Shown: positions 20,814 through 29,744 of the stretch, piece by piece
How positions within the stretch are numbered: the first letter of the stretch is position 1
Layout of the letters: the number at the start of each line of letters is the position of its first letter
Source of the DNA: Gordionus sp. m RMFG-2023
Lineage: Eukaryota; Nematomorpha; Gordioida; Chordodea; Parachordodidae
Reading direction: 5' to 3'
Assembly: GCF_954871325.1 (NCBI RefSeq)
Contig: NC_088779.1
Location: forward strand, 15,874,846-15,938,845
DNA length: 64,000 bases
The notes under the pieces: generated by a model
What the model was told of the DNA's origin: nothing
The model's input: only the letters and a program-made list of their open reading frames with translations
Databases searched by the model: none
Translations under genes and position numbers: made by a program

Positions 20814-22871
20814 TTGAATATTGAGCCAATTTTAGGTTGGGAAGATATAAAAATATTAGATCCGGTCTTTATTGAAAATATCTTGAGAATGAATGATGAA
20901 AATAAGGAAACGATAGATAGTGATTTCGATAAACTTAAGTTGCCTAATATAGTAGATAAACAAGATGTAGTTCTCGATAAACTTAGAAATCGAACTCCAG
21001 AGTTTTTAATTAAATATAGAGACAAAGAGAATAAGAGTTCAAGAGATATAAAGTCTTTAGAGGGAACACCCGTTGAAATCAACAAACAGATAATTAAGAA
21101 GACAGTAGAACAGGAAAAGATTATCGAAAATAAATACAGCCATGAAATAAGTATGATTGTAGGTCAATACTTGGAGGTTTTTAAAGAAGAGTTAGGGACA
21201 CTAAAAGATGTTGAAGTAAATATAAATTTATTAGAAAATTACCAGCCTAAATTTTGTGGAGTAAGGAGATTGCCTTTTTCTTGGTTAAAAGAAGTCGATA
21301 AGGAATTAAATAAATGGTTAGAGGAAGGCATAATACGACCTATAGTGCATAGCGAGTGGGCGACACCGTTAGTCCTCATTAGAAAAGCAGATAATAGTTT
21401 AAGATTATGCATAAATTATAGAGTTTCGTTAAATCCATGGATTAGCTCAGTTAGTTATCCATTACCGAGGATAGAACAATTATTAGCAAATCTAGAAGGA
21501 GCAACATTTTTTTCGAAGATTGATTTTTCTAACGCTTATTTACAGATTAAAGTGAACGAGAACACGAGTAAGCTGTTGACAATTACGACGCATAGAGGAT
21601 TATTTGCATTTTGTCGCTTACCATTTGGTTTGAAAGTTTCGGCTGCGATATTTCAGAGAACGATGACTTTTTTATTTCAAGGGTTAAAGGGAATTATGTA
21701 TTATTTAGATGATGTTTTAATATCAGGTAGAACCGAAGAAGAACATAATTCTAGATTAGTTAAGGTGTTAGATATAATATTAGAGAATGGTTTAAAAGCT
21801 AATATGAAGAAAAGCGTTTTCGGAGTAAGAGAAATAAAGTACTTAGGACATTTTATAAAGGGAAACGTAATTACTTCGATTGCCAAAAATATAGACAAGA
21901 TAGTAAACATGAGAGCGCCAAATAATAAGTCTGAATTACAGTCATTTTTATGAGCTACAAATTATTACCATAGTTTTATTCAAGATTTTGCTGAAATTGC
22001 AACACCATTATATAGTCTATTAAAGAAAAATAAAAGGTTCGAGTGGGAAGCAGCACAGGAAGAAAGTTTTAAAAAATTGAAGATAAAGTTGGTAGAGAAA
22101 CCTATGTTGATGTGCTTTAATGAGGAATTAGATATTGTTTTAGCAGTGGACGCATCTAATGAAGGTATAGGAGGAGCTTTATCACAAGTAGCTGATGGTG
22201 TAGAAAGACCGATTTTATTTGTGTCAAGACAGTTTAATAAGGCTGAAAGAAATTATTCAACTATAGAAAGGGGAGCTTTAGCAGTCAAGTTTGGTTTAAC
22301 CAAATGTAGAGAGTATTTGTTAGGCCAGATATTTTTGTTATATACAGATCACAAACCGCTGGTAGGGCTTTTTAAAAGAGATAATAATGAGTTGATGATG
22401 TCGCCAAGGTTACAGAAATGGCTGATGTTGTTAGGGAATTTTGATTTCGAAATAAGATTCAGAGCGGGTAAACAAAATTGTTTACCAGATATATTATCGA
22501 GATTATGTGATAAGGACTTAGAAGACAAGGAAATAGAGCCAATAATAAATAGTTTAGAATATAGTGAAGAAGAGGAACTAAATAGTAATGTGATAAGAGC
22601 TTTAAAGATAGACACAAGAGAAAGACCGATAACTTTAGAGCTAGTAAAGATTTCTCAGCAGGATGAAGAATTAATGAGAATTAGAGCCTGTTTGAAGGGA
22701 GATAAAGAATGGGAAGATAGAGACCAGGCCTTTAAAAACAGTAGAGGTGAATTGAATATAGAAGACAATTGTTTAATGAGAGGATATCGTTTAGTGATAC
22801 CAAGTAGATTAAGGAAAGACATGTTAACAGCCGTACATACAGGACATCAGGGCATTGAAAGTGGAGAATAA
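20814..22871 (+). pseudogene. Reverse transcriptase and RNase H of the LTR element
   Basis: Copies the element's RNA into DNA and degrades the RNA strand. RT blocks: FCGVRRLPFSWLKEV, WATPLVLIRKADNSLRLCIN, ATFFSKIDFSNAYLQI (first Asp), RLPFGLKVSAAIFQRTM, MYYLDDVLISGRTEEEH (YLDD catalytic pair, about 21700) and VREIKYLGHFI. A TGA at 21951-21953 interrupts the frame where related elements have FLG.xNYY; the same frame resumes as ATNYYHSFIQDFAEIA. The RNase H part shows LAVDASNEGIGGALSQ, then NYSTIERGALAVKFGL and LLYTDHKPLVGL. The frame ends at 22871, with a one-base shift into the integrase. Apart from the TGA and that shift the enzyme is intact. Confidence 0.95.
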
Positions 22872-23646
22872 GGCGAGGGAATACATTTGGTGGCCCAGAA
22901 TGAATAATGAAATTGAAGAATTATCTAAGAGTTATGAAACATGTAATAAGTGTGCGAATGTACCTGCAAAAGTTAGGGGAGACAAATGGCCAGAAACAGA
23001 TGTACCCTGTGAAAGAATACACATAGATTTTTTAGAATATAAAAGGAAGAAATATTTTATAATGGTAGATGCAGGTTCGAAATGGATAGATTGTCAACAG
23101 GTATCTAGTCTGACGACGAAAGTAGCATTGAATAGGGTAAAAGACTTCGTAAGTAAATATGGATTAATGAAGACCTTAGTATCAGATGGTGGTCTAGCAT
23201 TTATAGGCAGAGATTTTGACAAATTTTGTGATAGATGGAAGATTGAGCATTTATTAGCACCACCACATTACCCGAGAAGTAATGGACAAGCAGAGAGAAT
23301 GGTAGCTCTAGTAAAGAGTTGGTTAAAAAAGGAAAAATATGGAGAAGGAGAATGGTGGTTATTACTATTAGCATACAACAATACCAAGAGAAGCAAAGGA
23401 TGCTCACCAGCAGAGATATTTTTAGGTAGAAAAACTAGAACTGAATTAGATTTTCTGAAAGAAAGAATAGAACAGAAAGAAGTTATAATTAATGACAGAT
23501 TTAAGATCGGAAGCCTAGTTTGGATACTACTTTTTGATGGCCCAGTTAAATGGGGGAAAGGTATAGTGAAGAAGAATATAGGAAGAAAGAAGGTAGAGGT
23601 AGAAATTGAAGGAAGAATAAGATTAGTTTCGAGGCATATTAAATAA
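22855..23646 (+). CDS. Integrase of the LTR element
   Basis: Inserts the cDNA into the genome. The HHCC zinc domain is spread over the junction: HTGHQG at the end of the previous frame, then CNKC here. The catalytic DD35E triad is visible as RIHIDFLEYK (Asp), TLVSDGGLAF (Asp) and SNGQAERMV (Glu). A basic C-terminal domain with GSLVWILLFDGPVKWGKGIV follows and resembles the SH3-like tail. It ends with TAA at 23644-23646. The frame itself is uninterrupted, but it depends on a shift from the upstream frame. No chromodomain is obvious. Confidence 0.9.
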   Translation: MKVENKAREYIWWPRMNNEIEELSKSYETCNKCANVPAKVRGDKWPETDVPCERIHIDFLEYKRKKYFIMVDAGSKWIDCQQVSSLTTKVALNRVKDFVSKYGLMKTLVSDGGLAFIGRDFDKFCDRWKIEHLLAPPHYPRSNGQAERMVALVKSWLKKEKYGEGEWWLLLLAYNNTKRSKGCSPAEIFLGRKTRTELDFLKERIEQKEVIINDRFKIGSLVWILLFDGPVKWGKGIVKKNIGRKKVEVEIEGRIRLVSRHIK

Positions 23647-23696
23647 TTAAGACCTAGGTGTCTAGGTTAGGAATAAATGGTGTTGTGAATCGATTA

Positions 23697-24150
23697 AATT
23701 GCTGAGATGTTGAGAATGCTGATAGACATAATTTTAACAAGTCTGCGAGAGTTATGAGAATCAGAATGCTGATAGACATAATTATTTGTTTTTTAACAAG
23801 TCTGCGAGAGTTATGAGAATTAGAATGTCGAGAATGCTGAGACATAATTGATTTGTTTTTTAACAAGTCTGCGAGAATTATGAGAATCAGAATGCTGATA
23901 GACATAATTAATTTGTTTTTTAACAAGTCTGCGAGAGTTATGAGAATCAGAATGTCGAGAATGCTGAGACATAATTGATTTGTTTTTTAACAAGTCTGCG
24001 AGAATTATGAGAATCATAATGTTGAGAATGCTGATAGACATAATTGATTTGTTTTTTAACAAGTTTGCGAGAATTGTGAGAATCATAATGTTGAGCATGC
24101 TGTTAGACATAATTGATTTGTTTTTTAACAAGTCTGTGTGAGTTATGATA
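23697..24150 (+). repeat. 60-69-bp minisatellite between integrase and 3' LTR, ~7 copies
   Basis: Units carry GCTGATAGACATAATTGATT, TTGTTTTTTAACAAGTCTGC and GAGAGTTATGAGAATCAGAA. Spacing alternates between about 60 and 68 bp because some units have an extra TGTCGAGAA segment. It lies downstream of the integrase stop and belongs to the element. Confidence 0.9.
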
Positions 24151-24348
24151 ATCATAATGTTGACGTATGAAGTACACAATTAGTAGAATAGATCGGCTGA
24201 AGGGATGAACGATTTGATATTACATCTGACATAAGGTAAAAGAGAATGAGAGAGGTATAAGTAGTACGAGAATGATTATGAGTATTTAGAATTAGGAAGC
24301 AGGTGAATTATAGGAGAGAAATAAATGATAAATATAGTATATTTTTAG

Positions 24349-24564
24349 CTTAAGTCCGTTATAGATGGCTTCGTACGTTCGAGTGGGCAACTTTATTTTG
24401 AAGGATGGTTGATGGATCACGAATCTAGAAGATGGGTAGACGCCGCCAGAGAAGAGGCACTGATCAGGTATGGAGATATGACGGTAGAAAGACCCGCAGG
24501 CTGGTCGTACAATCGTAGAAGAGAACGGGATTGGGGATCTCGAAGAAGAATGTCATGCTGGTAG
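24349..24564 (+). CDS. Possible small accessory ORF of the LTR element (up to 71 aa)
   Basis: An open frame much less AT-rich than its surroundings, rich in Arg, Trp and Glu (FEGWLMDHESRRWVDAAREE, then RRRERDWGSRRRMSCW and TAG). The first ATG is at 24412. The frame opens directly after ATATTTTTAG (24339-24348), which looks like a 3' splice site, so a spliced transcript is possible. I do not recognise the protein. Position between integrase and the 3' LTR is where accessory or env-type genes sit in some elements, but there is no membrane segment. Could be chance. Confidence 0.35.
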   Translation, partial: LKSVIDGFVRSSGQLYFEGWLMDHESRRWVDAAREEALIRYGDMTVERPAGWSYNRRRERDWGSRRRMSCW

Positions 24565-24696
24565 GGGGAGATCATATTTTACGGAGGTGTCCCACGATTA
24601 GCACAAACAATAACATGTTAACAGTACAGGAGGAAGAACCGATGCGAGGACAAGGTAGCAGTTTATGAGTGGTAGAATCAAGTCGAAGTGCAAAGG

Positions 24697-25143
24697 TGTT
24701 AAAGTTATGAAAAAAAAGAGTTTTTTTTTATTGTATTATTTGAATATTAAAATGAGAGATGAATATAAAAGTTATCCTTAACGAACTTGATTGTACGGAG
24801 AATATGATTGTCTATTTTAAATTTTGCATATAAAATGGTTTTTGAATATTAATTTTTGTTATTAACATATAAAAACCCATTATTCTTAACGAACTTGAAT
24901 GTACGGAGAATACTATTGTTTATTTTAATTTTGCATATAAAATTTTTTTTGAATATTAATTTAATTTTATTAACATATATAAACCCGTATTTTGTGAATT
25001 ATAATCATTCATTTTATTTTGAATTCTTTTTTTTACATAATTTGTATTTGGTAATAATAAAGTTATATACTTAAAAGGTATTATTATATTTATATTGAAT
25101 ATATTTATCTTACCAATTATACCAAAAACTTCGAAATTCAACA
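24697..25143 (+). repeat. 3' LTR, 447 bp
   Basis: TGTTAAAG...CGAAATTCAACA, matching the 5' LTR apart from the two duplications noted there. The preceding bases GAAGTGCAAAGG are only a weak polypurine tract. It is followed by the target duplication TTTAG. Confidence 0.95.
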
Positions 25144-25148
25144 TTTAG

Positions 25149-25584
25149 ATAATCATTTGATAGATAAATTATATAATATGGTATATTTTCCTTTAAAAAA
25201 TAAATTAATTTTAACACCCTACACCAACAATAATTGTGAAAGTATAAATCATGTATTAAAAACAAAATTTGATTGGATAAAAACTCCTTTACATATAATG
25301 ATTAAAATAAATAATATAATTTTAATACAGGAAAAAGACTTCGAGAGAGTCATATGTGGGTTGGGCCCTTATTATCTAACAAAGGCATTAGATATATCAT
25401 CCATGCATCAGAGCTGGGCTGAGATGACAGATGCTGAACATAAGACAATTCTGTTGAAAATAGTAATGGAAAACTAATTACCTCAACATGTGGTCAATTA
25501 GCTATAGTGAAACCTTTAGTATCAAAAAAACCTAATCAAGCCAAAAGAGCCAAAACGGAAAGAACGAAAACAATAAGGCCATAA
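25149..25584 (+). pseudogene. MULE transposase, second part
   Basis: Continuation of the gene at 18647, displaced by the LTR retrotransposon; the 5 bases TTTAG are duplicated at the break. It starts DNHLIDKLYNM and contains TPYTNNNCESINHVLK, where the Glu of NNCES is the expected third catalytic residue of the DDE triad. Further on, after TAA at 25475-25477 and a frame change, a basic tail with VSKKPNQAKRAKTERTKT ends at about 25584. All three catalytic positions are thus still visible across the two parts, but stops and frameshifts make the gene non-functional. Confidence 0.8.
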
Positions 25585-25999
25585 TTTATTTGTTTTTATG
25601 ATAAATATTTAACTTTCAACAATTAATATATACAATAATTAACGAAATAATTCTCCCTATATTTAAAAAAATAATTTTTATATTTTTAACAATTACCGAT
25701 CCTCCTGGCTTTTATAAAATTAATATTTGTAAGTTTAATTATGTGCTCTTATCTTCTTATGTAACTTTATAATGAGTTTCCATTTATCTTAATTTTTCTT
25801 TATAAAATTATATTTAATAAGATTTGAGGAATATTGCTATTTCTAATTGGTTTAAAAAATTTTATTTACTATTAAATCTTTATTTATAAAAAACGTCTTT
25901 TTTAAGACATAAATACCCAACGGTCTTTTTTAAGACCAGCGAATACCCAACGGCCCTTTTAAGAGCCCCTAAATTTTAATTGAAGTAAACTAGTTTTAC
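25585..25999. other. No gene recognised
   Basis: AT-rich interior of the MULE between its transposase and the right array. CCCAACGGTCTTTTTAAGAC and CCCAACGGCCCTTTTAAGAG (about 25917-25970) form a short direct repeat. Confidence 0.4.
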
Positions 26000-26480
26000 A
26001 CATTTCATAACATGACGGAAACTTACATTTTTTTTCATTTTTTGTTTATATGAGTCGGTTTACACAAAATGAGTCAAAAAAATAAAACATTTTTAAAATC
26101 CCAAAAATCTAAATATTTTTGACTAAACTGAGAATTGACATCATAACTCAAAAAATAATGACTGAAACTTAAATTTTTTTTCATTTTAGGTTTATAGGAG
26201 TAAGTTTACACAAAATGAGTTAAAAATATAAAACATTTTTAAAATCCTAAAAATCTAAATATTTTTGACTAAACTGAGAATTGACATAACTCAAAAAATA
26301 ATGACGGAAACTTAAATTTTTTTTCATTTTATGTTTATAGGAGTAAGTTTACACAAAATGAGTCAAAAAAATAAAACATTTTTAAAATCCCAAAAATCTA
26401 AATATTTTTGAACTGAGAATTAACATCATAACTCAAAAAACAATGATGGAAACTTAAATTTTTTTTCATTTTATGATCAT
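26000..26480 (-). repeat. 146-bp tandem array (right MULE end), ~3.2 copies, inverted
   Basis: Reverse-complement copies of the 146-bp unit (CTAAACTGAGAATTGACATC and GAGTAAGTTTACACAAAATG) with anchors near 26036, 26182, 26325 and 26467. It is shorter than the left array. Small deletions in the last copies give 142-143-bp spacing. Confidence 0.95.
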
Positions 26481-27162
26481 ATAGTTTGTACCAAATAAAT
26501 TAATCCAAAGTAAAGAATTATGCTCCTTTATTCATATTTTTTTTTATTAAAAACTAAAAAAAAAATTATATTACGCCATCTAACGGAAATATATTTATGA
26601 ATTTTTAAATTTATTATGGATGTTATATTTTCTATGTAACATATCTGTTCTATACATATTATATTGATTTATGGACTACAATTTCCTCTATATTCTATTT
26701 TATTTATTTAGATAAAATTAATTTGGATAAATTTGATTTACAAAATAAAAACGTTTATTTTATTTTTATAAAATAAAAACGTAACGTTTTTAGGCTATAA
26801 AATAAACATATATTTTACCTGTCCATTCGCAGTTTACCTGTCAATTCTCAGTTTAGTTACACCGTTAAAATAATTTACCCTGCTTACATCAAATTCCTTA
26901 ATACAATTATACAAAACCCTCCAAAGGGTAATTTGAACCCTCTTTGCCATAGACTAAGGGAAGAATTAAAGTTGCTATCAATTTTAAAACTTGTCACACA
27001 CATCATCGATCCTGTCAATAAATCTTAAAGTAACCTTTCACATAAACCAATATATAATAAAACTAGGCCTATTCAAAAATAATTCGAATATAATCGAATA
27101 ATTACGAATACGAATAATAAATTATTTGTTTTATCTGAATACGAATAATCATTTAGATTCGA

Positions 27163-27272
27163 ATAAAACGAATTATTCGAATAAAACGAATTATTCGAAT
27201 AAAACGAATTATTCGAATAAAACGAATTATTCGAATAAAACGAATTATTCGAATAAAACGAATTATTCGTAA
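27163..27272. repeat. 18-bp tandem array, ~6 copies, subterminal in element D
   Basis: The unit TTCGAATAAAACGAATTA is repeated about six times without visible changes. It contains the ATTCGAAT motif found throughout both ends of the element, so it may multiply a transposase-binding site. The minus-strand frame across it (NNSFYS repeats) is a by-product. Confidence 0.95.
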
Positions 27273-27309
27273 TATTTAATAAATTGTTTAATAAATCTAA
27301 CATTTGTCA

Positions 27310-28051
27310 TAGGTAGAATGGGAGGATCTTATAAAAATTAAAGCTATACTATTGCCTTTATATGAAACTACAAATATGGTATGTGGGGAGAATTATCCTA
27401 CTTATCATTTGGTTATACCTTATTATATTTTAATTCTTGAACATCTAAAAAATGAAAAACCTGGTTTCCATAAATCCTTTAACAATAGTTTCAAAGTAGC
27501 AGTGATAAATTGTTGGGCTATTATAATTTAACTGCCGATGATGCAATAATAACCACAATATTAGATCCCAGGCTTAAAGTAGAATATTTTAAATCAATAT
27601 CTGTTGATTATGATATTGATATATCCAAGTTAATGGACAAATTTAAAGAGATTTACAATAGATATACAGGTATTTAATTTACCCCCATTTAAATATGATT
27701 TTATTTTATAAGCTCATAATTATAACTGTCAAACAAATAAGGATAAAATTCAACAAAACAGGCTATACATTGTTTTTAAACAAAATAATATTCAACTGTG
27801 TGAAATAGATTTTTATCTGAGTGAACCAAGAGCAAAGAGTGATATTGACCCGTTAATGTGGTGGAAGGCAAATGCATATCGGATCCCCATACTCTCGAAA
27901 ATGGCAAGGGATTATCTATCTATACAAGGAACATCAACTGCTTGTGAAAGGCTTTTCTCAGTTGGAACTAATTTATTGTCAAAAAACCGCATGTCATATA
28001 AGAGAAAATATAAGAAAAACTCTTTGCCTTAAAAATTGGCTTAAATTATAA
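27310..28051 (+). pseudogene. hAT element D transposase, C-terminal half
   Basis: Blocks in order: VEWEDLIKIKAILLPLYETT (about 27313), then after a frame change ADDAIITTILDPRLKVEYF (about 27530-27590). Following another shift comes EIDFYLSEPRAKSDIDPLMW with WKANAYRIPILSKMARDYL, SIQGTSTACERLFSVG (dimerisation core) and CLKNWLKL. The DDE Asp residues are not present, so only the C-terminal part survives. The C-terminal block is nearly clean, consistent with a relatively recent deletion derivative. Confidence 0.85.
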
Positions 28052-28648
28052 ATTAAATTAATAATATATATTTTAATTTTGTTTATAACTTGATTATATA
28101 TTATTTATTATCAGATTATTGATTACATATTATTATAATTTTTTCTGTTTAAAATCAAATTTGTAATAAAAAAATTTGTCAATATATTTGAGTATGATTA
28201 ATTTTAAAAAAATTAATTCGAATTATTCGAATACAAATAGTAGATTTTATTATTCGCACGAATTCATATAGTAAATTATTCGATTCGAATTCGTTTTTGA
28301 ATAGGCCTAAATAAAACTATAATTTCAATCTCAAAGGAGCCCTCCGAGCTCTTGCAAATGAAAACTCTTTGGCAAATGACAACTTAAGAAAATATATCAA
28401 CTTTTAGAATAACGCCCAGAACCAAAATATCACCTTAAATACTATCCAATAAATACAAGTTTAAATACAGAATAAGTTTTAACATCTATCAAATTTTACC
28501 CAAAAGATTCAGCTCCAGGCCTTGATTACTTCCTTCCATCATTTGTTATTGACCTCTTGGATTTAACACTTCTGATTTCTACTTAATTCATTAGCAAAAA
28601 TTTTTAATTTAATTATCATTGGAAATTGCCACAAACTCATAGTTCAGG

Positions 28649-29616
28649 CAGGAGTTAGCTCGAGTCTAATTTTAAGCTTAACTTTATTTATTTATTATTT
28701 AAATATTTTAAAAGAATATAATAAAAATCTAGAACTCATGTACCATGCTAAGTTCCCTCATATATATTGTTTAATAATATTTTTATTTTTTTTAAAAAAT
28801 TTTTTGTACATAATAATTTATTTTTAGAAATTAAAATATAAATCATTTTTTTCTTTATAGCAAAAGATATTTTGATATAAAACCTTTATTAACTCAATGT
28901 TTTTATGTAATTGAATTAGTTAAAGAATGCATATATTATAAATATCATAATATGAAAACAGCATAACCTAACAAACCATAAATAATTGGTTTGTCTCAGA
29001 TAAAAAAATTAGGTGGCCGAAAGATATGTTTGATATTAGGAGTCTATTTTCTCCTTTAAGCATACCAAATTAAACAAAACAGATAGTCGACAAAGTTTTA
29101 AATATTTTTTTTACTATTTCTATGTAAAAGTGTTTGAATTTTTTTAATATTAAATTTTTTCCACGCCTTCATTATTTATATATTTTTTTAACATAAACCT
29201 TTTTTTTAAATTTTTTTATTGTAAAAAAAATATTATCACCTTTTTTTCAAGAATTTTAGAATATATCAGTTTAATAATATTAGGTTTAAACATTTTTTCG
29301 AAATCTCGAGGTTTAGGCAATATTTTACGGCTAAAATATTAAGTCAGCCGTTTTTAAAAATCGAGCCGTTTAGCTCCAGATAGAGTAGAGTTTTATATAT
29401 ACTTACTTGTAGTTATCAATAACATGTGAGCGAATTCAAAGTTCTGAAACAACTTCGGCTAGTTTATTCATGTTTCCCATCGAGTTAGCCTGATTCTGAA
29501 TCCATTTTTTTACTCAAAACTTGGCGGTAGAACACTAATTCTTCATAATTATATTCTTAAAATGTTTCAATCACTAAATAAATTTAGGCTTATAATTAAA
29601 CTCAAGCTAACTCCTG
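28649..29616. repeat. Inverted repeat pair CAGGAGTTAGCT...
   Basis: CAGGAGTTAGCTCGAGTC followed by TAATTTTAAGC at 28649 and its inverted counterpart ending AAGCTAACTCCTG at 29616 agree over about 29 bases with four differences. No 8-bp duplication was seen outside. A further tip, GTTTAGCAACACTA (29729-29742), of the TAGTGTTG family and a relic of the MITE at 31738 (29280-29370) lie in or near this interval. Probably overlapping hAT debris. Confidence 0.5.
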
Positions 29617-29744
29617 AGCCAGCTTGAGCCAACTCTGAGCCAGCCACATGTCTCAACGAGCAGTTGATCCTAAGTCAATTATGACTCAAAAACTGGCTGA
29701 GTTTAGGACTAGCTGGTTTGAATTAGTCGTTTAGCAACACTACT

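Larger units (their letters stand above)
19150..25143 (+). mobile_element. Ty3/gypsy-type LTR retrotransposon (6.0 kb)
   Basis: Two direct LTRs (TGTTAAAG...AATTCAACA) flank zinc-knuckle, protease, RT/RNase H and integrase coding regions in Ty3/gypsy order (integrase last). The 5-bp target duplication TTTAG (19145-19149 and 25144-25148) is perfect. Insertion split a MULE transposase gene. The element carries three in-frame stops and two frameshifts but keeps recognisable catalytic residues, so it is a fairly young but inactive copy. Confidence 0.95.
17150..26770 (+). mobile_element. MULE (Mutator-like) transposon with tandem-array inverted ends, split by an LTR retrotransposon
   Basis: Inverted similarity runs from about 17165 (GTCAAATTTATT..., CCGTTAGATGGCGTAATA near 17313) to about 26755 (ATTACGCCATCTAACGG near 26572). 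Inside each end is an array of a 146-bp repeat in opposite orientation (17421-18636 and 26000-26480). A MULE transposase relic lies between them. The outermost boundaries and target duplication could not be fixed, so the limits are approximate. Confidence 0.75.
27064..28309 (+). mobile_element. hAT element D (1.25 kb)
   Basis: Tips TAGGCCTATTCAAAAA and TTTTTGAATAGGCCTA are perfect 16-bp inverted repeats, flanked by a perfect 8-bp duplication AATAAAAC (27056-27063 and 28310-28317). Both ends carry many ATTCGAAT-type motifs. The transposase inside lacks its N-terminal half, so this is a deletion derivative. Confidence 0.95.
26880..28660 (+). pseudogene. Decayed LINE segment, probably R2-like, split by hAT element D
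   Basis: After element D, the + strand reads NLKGALRALANENSLANDN (about 28320-28380) and, further on, PKDSAPGLDYFLPSFVIDLL (about 28500-28560). These resemble the ...GA.R.L.S.D..A and F..GS.PG.D...P..L blocks that precede the RT core in the family of the LINE at 8251. Upstream of D (26880-27055) only stop-rich text is left. No frame is intact. Assignment rests on two short blocks. Confidence 0.45.

Noticed and set aside
20250-21960. Variant genetic code with TGA as Cys or Trp
   Set aside because: TGG and TGT/TGC are used normally, TGA terminates the intact transposase frame at 59604, and the element also has TAG and frameshifts, so mutation is simpler.
27073-27303. Minus-strand ORF with NNSFYS repeats
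   Set aside because: A shadow of the 18-bp DNA repeat at the end of hAT element D.
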